DNA of 64,000 nt from Saxibacter everestensis (GTDB lineage Bacteria; Actinomycetota; Actinomycetes; Actinomycetales; Brevibacteriaceae), in assembly GCF_025787225.1 (NCBI RefSeq), contig NZ_CP090958.1:2280550-2344549 (forward strand), in the 5' to 3' direction. The first letter of the stretch is position 1. The number at the start of each line of letters is the position of its first letter. This document shows, piece after piece, positions 1 through 7,731 of the stretch. The translations under genes were made by a program, and so were the position numbers. The notes below the pieces were generated by a model that saw only the letters and a list, made by a program, of their open reading frames with translations, had not been told where the DNA came from and did no database searches.

Positions 1-443
1 AGGTCAACCCGGTCATCTGCGAAGCCGTGATTCAGGTCTGCGCACAGGTGATCGGAAACGACACAGCCGTGGCCTGGTCCGGAACCAACGGCGCCTTCGA
101 ACTGAACGTAGGTATCCCGGTGATGGCCGCAAATCTGCTCAGTTCGATCAGATTGCTGACCAATTCCTCCCGGGTGATGGCCGACAAGATGGTGGACGGG
201 CTGGCTGCCAATGAGGAACGCGCCCGCTTCCTCGCCGAGGCATCGCCGTCGATCGTCACTCCGTTGAATCGGGTCATCGGGTACGAAGCCGCAGCGAAGA
301 TTGCCAAGCATGCCGTCGCCAACAAGAAGACGGTGCGCGAGGCAGTCATCGAACTCGGCTACGTCGAGCGCGGCGAAGTCACCGAGGAACAGCTGGATAA
401 GGCTCTCGACGTGCTCTCCATGACCAAACCTCCGCAGGCTTAG
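1..443 (+). CDS. fumC: Fumarate hydratase class II, C-terminal part (5' cut by window edge)
   Basis: This is the last roughly 146 residues of a class II fumarase, which interconverts fumarate and malate in the TCA cycle as a cytoplasmic tetramer. The visible protein opens with [10 protein letters not shown]-like residues (codons from base 3: VNPVICEAV), the tail of the family signature GSSxMPxKxNP. It continues through the [20 protein letters not shown] segment and a small C-terminal helical domain ending in KPPQA. The true start lies upstream of the window. A GTG at 27 is internal and should not be used as a start. The gene faces phoH across a shared strong hairpin terminator. The fum-phoH2 neighbourhood is also found in mycobacteria. 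Identification is secure from the sequence; only the N-terminal half is missing. Confidence 0.93.
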   Translation, partial: VNPVICEAVIQVCAQVIGNDTAVAWSGTNGAFELNVGIPVMAANLLSSIRLLTNSSRVMADKMVDGLAANEERARFLAEASPSIVTPLNRVIGYEAAAKIAKHAVANKKTVREAVIELGYVERGEVTEEQLDKALDVLSMTKPPQA

Positions 444-465
444 CCCTTCCTGGCTCTGCAGCCCG

Positions 466-504
466 GCCCGGCGCTACTCCCCTGTTTGAGGAGTAGCGCC
501 GGGC
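466..504. terminator. Bidirectional hairpin terminator between fumC and phoH
   Basis: A perfect 15-bp inverted repeat (466-480 with 490-504, 9-nt loop) sits between two converging genes. The stem is GC-rich at the base and followed by CTGTTG rather than a long T run. It can serve both fumC (+) and phoH (-). Confidence 0.8.
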
Positions 505-525
505 CTGTTGCATGCGGGGCCGAGG

Positions 526-1836
526 CTACAACTCCACCTCTTCGAGCATTGAGGTCACCAGCGCGGCTACCGGTGATCGTTCCGACCGGGTGAGTGTGAC
601 GTGGGCAAACAATGGATGTCCCTTGAGCTTCTCGATCACCGCCGCAATCCCGTCGTGCCGGCCTACCCGCAAGTTGTCGCGCTGGGCGACATCGTGCGTT
701 AGCACCACCTTCGAGTTCTGCCCGATCCGCGACAGCACCGTCAGCAAGACATTGCGTTCAAGCGACTGCGCCTCATCGACAATCACGAAGGCATCATGCA
801 GCGACCGTCCCCGAATGTGCGTCAGTGGAAGCACCTCCAGCAGGTCGCGGTGCATAACCTCCTCGATGACCTCAGGGCTGACCAGCGCGCCCAGGGTGTC
901 GAACACCGCCTGCGCCCACGGGTTCATCTTCTCGCCCTCGCTGCCCGGCAGGTAGCCGAGATCCTGGCCGCCGACAGCGTAGAGCGGCCGGAACACCATC
1001 ACCTTCTTGTGAGTCCGCCGCTCCAGGACAGATTCCAGGCCGGCCAGCAGGGCCAGCGCAGACTTCCCCGTTCCGGCTCGCCCTCCCATCGACACGATTC
1101 CGACCTCGGGATCGGTCAGCAGGTCGATCGCAACTCGCTGTTCGGCGGAACGGCCGTGCACTCCGAAGACTTCCCGATCCCCGCGGACCAGCCGAACCAT
1201 TTTGTCCGTCCCTACCCTGCCGAGCGCCGATCCTCGGGATGACAGCAGGACGAGACCCGTGTTCACCGGGTTCTCCGCAGCGAGAGCGGACTCGAAGTGC
1301 CCGCTGTCCCAAAGCCGGGACATCTCATCATCGGTAACGTCGAGCTCGGCCATGCCGGTGAAGCCTGAATCCACGGCGAGCTCGGCGAGATATTCCTCAG
1401 CCGGTATGCCGAGCGCGGATGCCTTGATTCGCAGCGGTAGGTCCTTCGACACGACCACGATGTCCGCGCCTTCGTCCCGCAGGTTTTTTGCAACCGACAA
1501 AATCCGGGTGTCGTTGTCGCCGAGCCGGAAGCCCGCCGGCAGCGTTCTGTGGTCGGTGTGATTCAGTTCGACCCGCAGGGTGCCGCCGGTTTCACCGATC
1601 GGAATCGGCGCATCGAGGCGACCGAAATCGGACCTGAACTCATCCAGAAGTTGCAACGCCCGCCGGGCGAAAAAACCCAACTCGGCGTGGCCGCGTTTCG
1701 CTTCCAGTTCGGTGATCACGACGATCGGAATTACTACCTCGTTGTCATCGAATCGGAGCATGGCCCGTGGATCCGATAACAGAACCGATGTGTCCAGCAG
1801 ATAGGTGCGGGGTGCTGCGCTGACCTTATTAGCCAC
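526..1836 (-). CDS. phoH: PhoH2-type PIN domain-ATPase
   Basis: A 436-residue fusion of an N-terminal PIN-type RNase domain (about residues 10-145, acidic residues in [10 protein letters not shown] and the VVITELE segment) and a C-terminal PhoH P-loop ATPase. Walker A is GRAGTGKS near residue 254 and Walker B is VIVDEAQS near residue 353. Mycobacterial PhoH2 of the same build is an RNA helicase/RNase toxin, so ATP-driven RNA unwinding and cleavage is the likely role. The start is a GTG at 1836 with GAGGAG five bases upstream. The mycobacterial gene has an overlapping upstream antitoxin, phoAT; no convincing equivalent is seen here. It lies downstream of uppS on the same strand, with a 292-bp gap suggesting its own promoter. 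Family assignment is firm; toxin activity is inference. Confidence 0.92.
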   Translation of the reverse strand: MANKVSAAPRTYLLDTSVLLSDPRAMLRFDDNEVVIPIVVITELEAKRGHAELGFFARRALQLLDEFRSDFGRLDAPIPIGETGGTLRVELNHTDHRTLPAGFRLGDNDTRILSVAKNLRDEGADIVVVSKDLPLRIKASALGIPAEEYLAELAVDSGFTGMAELDVTDDEMSRLWDSGHFESALAAENPVNTGLVLLSSRGSALGRVGTDKMVRLVRGDREVFGVHGRSAEQRVAIDLLTDPEVGIVSMGGRAGTGKSALALLAGLESVLERRTHKKVMVFRPLYAVGGQDLGYLPGSEGEKMNPWAQAVFDTLGALVSPEVIEEVMHRDLLEVLPLTHIRGRSLHDAFVIVDEAQSLERNVLLTVLSRIGQNSKVVLTHDVAQRDNLRVGRHDGIAAVIEKLKGHPLFAHVTLTRSERSPVAALVTSMLEEVEL

Positions 1837-2128
1837 AGTGACTCCTCGTGCCGGACTGATGCCCGGCTAACGCTCACGAATCGTTTGCCGGGACGAAGCC
1901 TCGTCGAGGCCGGTCCGGCCCCTTCGACTGAGCACCGTGGTGCGCAATAGACTGCCTCCCGTATCGGCGGCGGATTTACTGCCGATACCGGCAATCTAGC
2001 CCGGTCCGGCCAGGCATCAGGTGAGGCGTTGAGGGCGTGTCGGATTTCGGTCAGGTTAACGTTTGGCGTCGGCGAAAATCGCCATTCGGTTCAGAAACCG
2101 AAACCATCCGGCTCAGATGCCGAAACGT
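1837..2128. other. Intergenic region between uppS and phoH
   Basis: About 290 bp with no convincing gene. It holds the phoH ribosome binding site (GAGGAG near 1842), two small hairpins (GGCGA-AAA-TCGCC at 2071-2083 and TTCGGTT-CAGA-AACCGAA at 2085-2102) that could end the uppS transcript, and part of a short imperfect repeat set. An 86-codon frame on the minus strand overlaps the phoH start but has a TTG start and no recognisable features. Confidence 0.5.
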
Positions 2129-2141
2129 TCAGACACCGAAC
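2087..2141. repeat. Three imperfect ~18-bp direct repeats at the uppS 3' end
   Basis: CGGTTCAGAAACCGAAAC (2087-2104), CGGCTCAGATGCCGAAAC (2109-2126) and a shorter copy TTCAGACACCGAAC (2128-2141) follow one another. The last copy overlaps the uppS stop codon. Each longer copy also has an internal inverted repeat. Confidence 0.55.
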
Positions 2142-2905
2142 CGACGTTCGCGCACGACAAAGGACCTCACCGCGCGCAGGAAGTCCACCCGCCGGAATGC
2201 TGGCCAGAACGCCTCGCAGAAGTAGAACTCGCTGTACGCGCTCTGCCACATCAGAAAGCCGGACAGCCGTTGCTCGCCCGATGTCCGGATGATCAGGTCC
2301 GGATCAGGCTGGCCCTTGGTGTACAGGTGCTCGCCGATCTGCTCAGGCGTCACGGACTCGGCGATCGCCTCGATACTATGCCCCTGCGCGGCCTTCTCAA
2401 GGAGCAGCGAGCGCATCGCATCGGTAATTTCCTGGCGGCCGCCATAACCGATCGCGACGTTGACGTGCAGACCGCTGAACTCCCGGGTCTCTTCCTCATA
2501 ACGACGCAGGGTTTCCTGCAGCTCTTCCGGCACACTGTCCAGGACTCCAACCGGATGGACGCGCCATTTTCCTTCCGCCGCAATAGTGCCAACCATCTCC
2601 GAGATGATCTCGCTGAGCCCCTGCAACTCGGCAGCCGACCGCTTCAGGTTTTCCGTCGACAGCATGTAAAGGGTAACCACTTCGATTCCGAGCTCATCGC
2701 ACCAGCCGAGGAACTCGATGATCTTGTTGGCACCCATTTTGTGGCCGTGCCGGGTCGTCGTTCCGGACAGCTTCGCCCAGCGCCGATTGCCATCGGTGAT
2801 GATTGCGACATGGGCAGGCATTGCCGCCTTGCTATTGGCGCCCTTCGTCAGCTCAGCCAGCAGCCGCCGCTCATAGATGCCATAGAGCCAGCGCTGAATG
2901 TTCAC
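2129..2905 (-). CDS. uppS: Isoprenyl transferase (cis-prenyltransferase, UppS family)
   Basis: A 258-residue cis-prenyltransferase that adds isopentenyl diphosphate units to an allylic diphosphate to make the lipid carrier precursors for peptidoglycan and other envelope polymers. Family marks are HVAIITDGNRRWA near residue 32 (catalytic Asp), LYMLSTENLKR in the middle, and PDLIIRTSGEQRLSGF then SAYSEFYF near the C-terminus. The short N-terminal extension and overall sequence resemble mycobacterial Rv1086, which makes Z,E-farnesyl diphosphate, so the chain length could be short. The start is a GTG at 2905 with AGGAGG about ten bases upstream. It is divergent from trhA, with an 18-bp palindrome in the shared upstream region. 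The family is certain; product length is not. Confidence 0.92.
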   Translation of the reverse strand: MNIQRWLYGIYERRLLAELTKGANSKAAMPAHVAIITDGNRRWAKLSGTTTRHGHKMGANKIIEFLGWCDELGIEVVTLYMLSTENLKRSAAELQGLSEIISEMVGTIAAEGKWRVHPVGVLDSVPEELQETLRRYEEETREFSGLHVNVAIGYGGRQEITDAMRSLLLEKAAQGHSIEAIAESVTPEQIGEHLYTKGQPDPDLIIRTSGEQRLSGFLMWQSAYSEFYFCEAFWPAFRRVDFLRAVRSFVVRERRFGV

Positions 2906-2954
2906 GAATGGCGACCCTCCTGCTGTTCACAACTCGCAGCATAGAAACCTGTCA

Positions 2955-2972
2955 GTGTAGATGGATCTACAC
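2955..2972. promoter_or_regulatory. Operator-like palindrome between uppS and trhA
   Basis: GTGTAGAT-GG-ATCTACAC is a perfect 8+8 inverted repeat with a 2-bp centre in the divergent uppS/trhA promoter region. Its size fits a dimeric repressor site. A TATGCT -10-like hexamer for uppS lies just beyond it on the minus strand. The regulator is unknown. Confidence 0.5.
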
Positions 2973-3076
2973 GGTACAAAATACGTTACCCGCCACCGTC
3001 CGGCGGTGCGTGAGTACCCGCCCGGGGATGCCGGGGTCGTAAGTTAGGATTGCTTCATCGAAGGCAACGGCCGGAA

Positions 3077-3082
3077 TAACGT
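3077..3082 (+). promoter_or_regulatory. -10 element for leaderless trhA transcript
   Basis: TAACGT lies 7 nt before the GTG start at 3090, with no Shine-Dalgarno sequence. This is the spacing expected when transcription begins at the start codon itself. Confidence 0.45.
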
Positions 3083-3089
3083 AAGTCAG

Positions 3090-3851
3090 GTGGGTAACTC
3101 GCAGCAGCACAACGTTTCTGGCGTCGGAAATCGAGCCGGCGATTCCTCGAGTCATAAGGAAGACGATCGATCGATCGGCGACGAAATCGAGGCCGTTGCC
3201 CAGACGATGAAACCAAAGCTTCGCGGCTGGTTCCACGCCGGGACATTCCCATTCGCAATGGCCGCGGGACTGACCCTGGTTGCGCTCGCACCGACGATTC
3301 CCGCCAGATTCGCCTGCGCCGTTTTCGCGCTCACCTCAATGCTGCTCTTCGGCACCTCGGCCGCGTACCATCGCGGCGACTGGTCGACCCGGGTCAGGAC
3401 CTGGCTCCGGCGTTGGGACCACTCGAACATCTTCCTGATCATCGCCGGAACCTACACTCCGCTCGCGGTGATGTTGCTGCCGCAGCCGCAGATGCGGATC
3501 CTGCTGTTCGTGATCTGGATATCTGCTGCCGCCGGAATCGTCTTCCGCATCTTCTGGGTCGGCGCCCCCCGCTGGCTGTATGTTCCGATCTACGTAGGGA
3601 TGGGAATCGCCGGCATTGGCTACATGGGCGACTTCTTCCGCGCATCAGTCCCGGTGGGCATCCTGATACTGGCGGGCGGGGTCTGCTACATCGCCGGCGC
3701 CGTGATCTATGGCATCAAGCGCCCCGATCCGCTGCCAAAATATTTTGGCTTCCATGAGATCTTCCATGCGCTGACCGTCGCCGCCTTCCTGACCCACTAC
3801 GCCGGCATTCTGGTAGCGGCCGTCACCACCAACCCAGGGATCCACCTCTAG
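3090..3851 (+). CDS. trhA: Hemolysin III / TrhA family membrane protein (PAQR superfamily)
   Basis: A 253-residue integral membrane protein of the hemolysin III (YqfA/TrhA, PAQR) family, linked elsewhere to membrane lipid homeostasis. About seven hydrophobic segments begin near residue 52. Conserved PAQR residues are visible: SAAYHRGDW after the second segment, RWDHSNIFLIIAGTYTP, and a C-terminal EIFHALTVAAFLTHYAG; the His, Asp and Ser residues form the family's metal site. The first 40 residues are polar and poorly conserved, so the true start could be the ATG at 3207. GTG at 3090 is preferred because a TAACGT hexamer sits 7 nt upstream. It is divergent from uppS, as Rv1085c and Rv1086 are neighbours in mycobacteria. 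The family call is strong; the biochemical role is unproven. Confidence 0.88.
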   Translation: MGNSQQHNVSGVGNRAGDSSSHKEDDRSIGDEIEAVAQTMKPKLRGWFHAGTFPFAMAAGLTLVALAPTIPARFACAVFALTSMLLFGTSAAYHRGDWSTRVRTWLRRWDHSNIFLIIAGTYTPLAVMLLPQPQMRILLFVIWISAAAGIVFRIFWVGAPRWLYVPIYVGMGIAGIGYMGDFFRASVPVGILILAGGVCYIAGAVIYGIKRPDPLPKYFGFHEIFHALTVAAFLTHYAGILVAAVTTNPGIHL

Positions 3852-3875
3852 GCGAAATCCGCCATCGTCGCTTAG

Positions 3876-4241
3876 CTATTCGTCCTGCCGCTCGGTAGTG
3901 CCCGGCTCCGGCCGAGTCTTCTTCTCGGCGCCCGGCTCCTCCGCGCCCGGCTCCGGCTGAGCCTTCTTCTCGGTGCCCGGCTCCTCGGCCTTCGCGCGCC
4001 GAGCCTCCTCGGCCTCCGCGCGCCCAGCCTCCTCTGCCTCGCCGCGAGCCTTTACCCGGCGAATCCGCTTGGTCATTCCACGGGCAAGCAAGATTACGAC
4101 CACCGCGAGCGCGAACATCGTGAGGAAGCCGGGCAATCCGGGTGAGACCTGGTCATCATCCGGAACAGTTGATGTCGGCGATGGGCTGGGAGTCGCGGCT
4201 TGGGCAAGCCAGCTTGCGGCCAAATAGATTTCTGCCTGCAT
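3876..4241 (-). CDS. Small single-pass membrane protein coupled to mca (Rv1083-like)
   Basis: A 121-residue protein with a short N-terminal extracytoplasmic part rich in Thr, Ser and Pro, one hydrophobic span (about residues 36-54, ending in a basic TKRIRRVKAR stop-transfer stretch), and a charged C-terminal tail of Glu, Ala, Lys and Pro. The tail carries two near-identical 15-residue units (AEEPGTEKKAQPEPG and AEEPGAEKKTRPEPG). Its ATG lies 3 bp after the mca stop codon, so translation is probably coupled. Mycobacteria keep a similarly small membrane protein (Rv1083) next to mca. No enzymatic motif is visible and no function can be assigned; a link to mycothiol conjugate disposal rests on position alone. 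Confidence 0.75.
   Translation of the reverse strand: MQAEIYLAASWLAQAATPSPSPTSTVPDDDQVSPGLPGFLTMFALAVVVILLARGMTKRIRRVKARGEAEEAGRAEAEEARRAKAEEPGTEKKAQPEPGAEEPGAEKKTRPEPGTTERQDE
3900..3989. repeat. 45-bp imperfect tandem duplication inside the Rv1083-like gene
   Basis: Units 3900-3944 and 3945-3989 differ at only a few positions. Each encodes 15 residues of the Glu/Pro/Lys-rich tail, so the reading frame is kept. Confidence 0.8.
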
Positions 4242-4244
4242 TTC

Positions 4245-5186
4245 TTACGCTTCTCCCCGTCCGGATGGTGTTTCCGGTTCAATTCCGTCGAACAGATCGT
4301 CCTCCACGTAGTCGATGGTCGAATCGATCGGCGGCCTGGAAGTGAAGTCGAGCGCCAGCTCAAAATCTTCTGTCGGCCACAAGTCGGCCTGCAGGTCCCG
4401 GCTGACCCGGAAGAACGACCCGTTCGGATCGATCTGGGTCTGATGCGCCAGCAGCGCCTTTTCGCGAGCTTCGAAGAAGTCCGCGCAGGGCACTGCCGTG
4501 GTGATCGACCGCCTACCACTTCCGTCGGCGTCCAGCCGGGACCGCATGTGTTCGATCATTTCCGCCAGCGGCGACTCCATCCCGCGATCCAACAGCCCCT
4601 TGTGAATCGCCGTCCAGCGGTCGATGTGGAAGTCCTGGTTGTAATAGACCTTGAGCGGCTGCCAGGCAGGCCCGAAACCAGGATGGCTTTCGGAATGGGG
4701 TGCGGCCTCGAGCGCCGCCATCGTGATCTTGTGCGTCATGATGTGATCCGGATGCGGGTATCCGCCGTTCTCGTCGTACGTCGTGACGACGTGCGGACGG
4801 AACTCGCGGATCAGCTGGACCAGGGGTGCCGCGGCAACGTGCACCGGAACCCGGGCAAAGCAGCCCGGCGGCAATTCCGGCAACGGGTCGCCCTCGGGAA
4901 GGCCGGAATCGACGTGCCCCAGCCAAACCTGCTGCACGCCGAGAATCGCGGCGGCACGTGCCATCTCGGTGCGCCGAAGTCCCGCCATGTCGCGCTGAGC
5001 CTTCGGGATGCCGCGCATGCCCGGATTCAGGATGTCGCCAGCCTCTCCGCCGGTGCAGGTAACAACCAGAACCTCAACCCCGCGACTGGCGTACATTGCC
5101 ATCGTCGCGGCCCCCTTGCTGGACTCATCATCCGGGTGCGCGTGAACTGCCATCAGACGCAGGCCGCGTAGATCCCTGGATCTCAC
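4245..5186 (-). CDS. mca: Mycothiol S-conjugate amidase
   Basis: A 313-residue zinc amidase of the LmbE/PIG-L fold that cleaves mycothiol S-conjugates, releasing a mercapturic acid for export and GlcN-inositol for reuse. The zinc and catalytic motif AHPDDE is at residues 16-21, and the third ligand comes from the PHPDHIMTH segment near residue 145. The length fits Mca rather than the MshB deacetylase. The C-terminal part with DLQADLWPTEDFELA also fits Mca. The start is a GTG at 5186 behind a GAGGAGAGGG-type ribosome binding site; an ATG twelve codons in would remove part of the first strand. The gene is coupled to a small membrane protein downstream and is divergent from a DUF4307 gene, as in mycobacteria. 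It shows that the organism makes mycothiol. Confidence 0.94.
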   Translation of the reverse strand: MRSRDLRGLRLMAVHAHPDDESSKGAATMAMYASRGVEVLVVTCTGGEAGDILNPGMRGIPKAQRDMAGLRRTEMARAAAILGVQQVWLGHVDSGLPEGDPLPELPPGCFARVPVHVAAAPLVQLIREFRPHVVTTYDENGGYPHPDHIMTHKITMAALEAAPHSESHPGFGPAWQPLKVYYNQDFHIDRWTAIHKGLLDRGMESPLAEMIEHMRSRLDADGSGRRSITTAVPCADFFEAREKALLAHQTQIDPNGSFFRVSRDLQADLWPTEDFELALDFTSRPPIDSTIDYVEDDLFDGIEPETPSGRGEA

Positions 5187-5316
5187 TTCGCTTGGTCCCT
5201 CTCCTCAGTAGCCGCCGGTATGCGCCTTTTAGCTCATGGCCCTACCGGCAAGTATCCTTAGCCTATCCGCGCATAACGCACGAGATTCTATTGTCGCCTG
5301 TCCCAGGGAGTAGTTC

Positions 5317-5733
5317 GTGAGCACCCCACGTCCGGACGCGCTCGACTCGCGGTATGGGCGCACACCGAAGCCGCCGAAAGGCAGGAAGCGCCTGATCGCG
5401 GCCGCAGCTGCCCTCTTACTCGCCGTAGGCGCGGTTGGCTGGGTTGCTTTCGGCAAGGAGGCGACGGAGCCAACCAGCAAGGACATCAGCTTCGAGCTGA
5501 CGGACGCTTCGGAGACTAAGGTCTCGTTCTCCGTGCTGCCGGACAAACAACGTGAAGTGCGCTGCTCGATCCAGGCGCTCAATGAACAGTACGCAATCGT
5601 CGGCTACGCAGAAGTGACGATTCAGCCGGACCCGTCCGTAACGACCTCAAGACCCCGGGTGATCGACGTCGACGTACGCACCCAGCAGCTGGCCGTCTCG
5701 GGGGGCGTCGAGAAGTGCCGGTTCGTCGACTGA
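5317..5733 (+). CDS. DUF4307 single-pass membrane protein (Rv1081c-like)
   Basis: A 138-residue protein with a basic cytoplasmic N-terminus (RTPKPPKGRKR), one transmembrane helix at about residues 26-46, and an extracytoplasmic beta-rich domain of about 90 residues. This is the layout of DUF4307. Two cysteines in the outer domain (in EVRCSIQ and EKCRFVD) could form a disulfide. The start is a GTG at 5317 with AGGGAG seven bases upstream. It lies between mca and greA in the same arrangement as Rv1081c. No function is known for the family; the outer domain resembles a small immunoglobulin-like fold only in general pattern. Family assignment is good and function is open. Confidence 0.85.
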   Translation: MSTPRPDALDSRYGRTPKPPKGRKRLIAAAAALLLAVGAVGWVAFGKEATEPTSKDISFELTDASETKVSFSVLPDKQREVRCSIQALNEQYAIVGYAEVTIQPDPSVTTSRPRVIDVDVRTQQLAVSGGVEKCRFVD

Positions 5734-5745
5734 GCGTAAATCCTC

Positions 5746-5774
5746 TTGGGCTAATCGAATTTCCTTGCTATGGT
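5746..5774 (+). promoter_or_regulatory. Sigma-70-type promoter for greA
   Basis: TTGGGC (5746-5751) and TATGGT (5769-5774) are separated by exactly 17 bp, just after the DUF4307 stop codon. The predicted start near 5781 gives a leader of about 64 nt before the greA ATG, containing a strong hairpin. Confidence 0.65.
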
Positions 5775-5792
5775 TCTAAATTCAGACATACA

Positions 5793-5820
5793 CCCCGGGC
5801 ACTTGAACGTACGCCCGGGG
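5793..5820 (+). promoter_or_regulatory. Hairpin in the greA leader (possible attenuator)
   Basis: CCCCGGGC (5793-5800) pairs with GCCCGGGG (5813-5820) around a 12-nt loop and is followed by TTCTCATTTG. It lies between the likely greA promoter and its ribosome binding site, so it would be transcribed in the greA leader. It could also end readthrough from the upstream gene. Confidence 0.55.
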
Positions 5821-5844
5821 TTCTCATTTGCATTAGGAGAACCC

Positions 5845-6336
5845 ATGACCGAGACACCGACGGACGATGTCACCTGGTTGACCCAGGAGGCCTACGACCG
5901 CTTGCAGTCCGAACTGGAGCAGCTCTCGGGTGAGGGTCGCACTGAAATCGCCCACAAGATCGAGGCTGCCCGCGAAGAGGGCGACCTGAAGGAAAACGGC
6001 GGCTACCACGCTGCGCGTGAGGAACAGGGCCAGCAGGAAGCTCGAATCCGCCAGCTCGAACACCTGCTGCGCAATGCCAAGGTCGGCGACGCATCGTCGA
6101 ACACCGATGTTGTTTCCCCCGGCCTGATCGTGCATGCGAAGGTCGCGGGCAACGACATGCGATTCCTTTTGGGCAACCGCGAAATCGCCGGCCAGGACGA
6201 CCTCGACGTCTTCAGCGAGAAGTCGCCGCTTGGCGCGGCAGTGAATGGCCAGAAGGTCGGGGCCAAGACGAGCTATGAAACGCCGTCCGGCAAGGAGATC
6301 GCCGTCAAGGTGCTAAAGATCGAGCAGCTCAGCTAG
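5845..6336 (+). CDS. greA: Transcription elongation factor GreA
   Basis: A 163-residue GreA, which enters the RNA polymerase secondary channel and stimulates cleavage of backtracked transcripts. The N-terminal coiled coil (residues 1-75) carries the acidic tip in AREEGDLKENGGYHAAREEQ, with the Asp and Glu that position magnesium. The C-terminal globular domain includes SPLGAAVNGQKVG, the usual SPLGxALxGxxxG signature. The start is the ATG at 5845, with TAGGAGA five to ten bases upstream; the longer frame from 5770 runs through the promoter and hairpin and is not used. It is preceded by a promoter and a leader hairpin and followed by a strong bidirectional terminator, so it is probably monocistronic. 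Identification is certain. Confidence 0.96.
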   Translation: MTETPTDDVTWLTQEAYDRLQSELEQLSGEGRTEIAHKIEAAREEGDLKENGGYHAAREEQGQQEARIRQLEHLLRNAKVGDASSNTDVVSPGLIVHAKVAGNDMRFLLGNREIAGQDDLDVFSEKSPLGAAVNGQKVGAKTSYETPSGKEIAVKVLKIEQLS

Positions 6337-6356
6337 CACTGACGTTTACCCGAATG

Positions 6357-6395
6357 ATCGGCGGGCAGGAGTCACCAGGACTCCCGCCCGCCGAT
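6357..6395. terminator. Bidirectional terminator between greA and ilvA
   Basis: ATCGGCGGGC-A-GGAGT pairs with ACTCC-C-GCCCGCCGAT around a short loop, giving a 15-bp stem with one A/C mismatch. It separates two converging genes. Confidence 0.78.
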
Positions 6396-6465
6396 TCTCG
6401 TATCGGCCGACGGTTCCCGGACAGGCTTGGATGCCGGCAGTCCCGGCCTGGCAGCAGTTCCGTTG

Positions 6466-7731
6466 CTACCGGTTCGGCTGATCGGCATCGATAACCGTTG
6501 CCATGTAGCCGGCGCGGCGCAGTTTTGCCAGCACCTCGGTGCGATGCGTGGCTCCCCGGGTCTCAAGCTGCAGGTCGATCTCGACCTCATCGAGGGTCAG
6601 CGAGCGACCGGTGCGCACATGACCGATTTCAAGCACGTTGGCGTCGCTCTTGGCCAGTATGTCCAGGAGTTTGACCAGGTTGCCGGGTTGGTCCGGCACC
6701 CGCACCTGCAGATTCATGTACCGCCCCGCCGCAGAGAGCCCGTGCCGAAGCACCCGAAGCAACAGCAGCGGATCGATGTTCCCGCCGGACAGGACTGCGA
6801 CGGTGTGCGCCGATGGTGCGGCCCCCGCTACCCGGTCTGGTTGCTCGATCAGCGCCGCGACGCTTACCGCTCCCGCCGGCTCCACGACCAGTTTGGCCCG
6901 CTCCTGCAGCAACAGCATCGCCCGGGAGATTGATTCCTCTTCGACAGTGATCACGTCGTCGACCAGCTCCTTGACGATGGAGAAGGGCACGGCCCCAGGG
7001 GTGCCCACCGCGATACCATCGGCCATTGTCGCGCCGCCGGAGATCTGCATTGGCCGGCCGGCGGCGAGCGAGGCGGGGTACGCGGCCGCATGCTTGGCCT
7101 GGACTCCCACGACGCGAATCTCTCGCCCCTGAGCGGCTGCCCGGGCCTTCGCCACCAGCGCGATGCCTGCGAGAAGTCCGCCACCGCCGACACCGACAAC
7201 AATCGTGTCGGCATCCGGCGCCTGCTCAAAGATCTCCAGCCCCACCGTGCCCTGACCTGCGATGATGTCCTCGTGGTCGAACGGGTGGATGAAGACCCCG
7301 CCGTGTGTGCCGGCGTACTCGATGGCCGCGGCGAGGCTGTCGTCAACGGAGCGCCCGCTGAGCACGACCTTGGCTCCGTAACCCTGGGTGGCTGCCACCT
7401 TCGGGAGCGCGGCGCCGGATGGCATGAAAATCGTCGCTTCGATACCCATCAGTTGCGAGGCGAGCGCCACGCCCTGCGCATGGTTACCTGCCGATGCCGC
7501 CACGACGCCCTGGGCACGCTCGGCCGCGCTCAGCTTACTGATCCGGTGATACGCACCCCGGATCTTGAACGAACCGGAGCGTTGCAGGTTTTCACACTTC
7601 AGGCTGACCTGTCCGAGCACGTCCGACGTCAGCGCGCGTGAGGACTCGAGTGGCGTCACTGCGGCCACACCGCGCAGATTCAGCGCCGCGTGCTCAACGT
7701 CGCCGGCGGTGAGATCGCGGGTCTGACTCAC
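6466..7731 (-). CDS. ilvA: Threonine ammonia-lyase with C-terminal ACT domain
   Basis: A 421-residue PLP enzyme converting L-threonine to 2-oxobutyrate and ammonia, the first step toward isoleucine. The PLP lysine is Lys56 in SGSFKIRGA. The phosphate-binding glycine loop is VGVGGGGLLAG near residue 184 and the serine loop SGGNIDP is near 314. One ACT domain follows (about residues 337-410, NLQVRVPDQPGNLVKLLDIL), as in the short actinobacterial form, so the regulation may differ from the two-ACT E. coli IlvA. The start is a GTG at 7731 that overlaps the stop of the upstream AI-2E transporter gene as GTGA, implying translational coupling. The strong hairpin at 6357-6395 lies beyond its end. Enzyme class is sure; whether it is biosynthetic or catabolic cannot be read from sequence. 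Confidence 0.92.
   Translation of the reverse strand: MSQTRDLTAGDVEHAALNLRGVAAVTPLESSRALTSDVLGQVSLKCENLQRSGSFKIRGAYHRISKLSAAERAQGVVAASAGNHAQGVALASQLMGIEATIFMPSGAALPKVAATQGYGAKVVLSGRSVDDSLAAAIEYAGTHGGVFIHPFDHEDIIAGQGTVGLEIFEQAPDADTIVVGVGGGGLLAGIALVAKARAAAQGREIRVVGVQAKHAAAYPASLAAGRPMQISGGATMADGIAVGTPGAVPFSIVKELVDDVITVEEESISRAMLLLQERAKLVVEPAGAVSVAALIEQPDRVAGAAPSAHTVAVLSGGNIDPLLLLRVLRHGLSAAGRYMNLQVRVPDQPGNLVKLLDILAKSDANVLEIGHVRTGRSLTLDEVEIDLQLETRGATHRTEVLAKLRRAGYMATVIDADQPNR

Noticed and set aside
1734-1994. 86-codon minus-strand frame overlapping the phoH start, a candidate PhoAT-like antitoxin.
   Set aside because: It has a TTG start, no ribosome site, overlaps the PIN domain by about 100 bp in another frame and shows no recognisable protein features.
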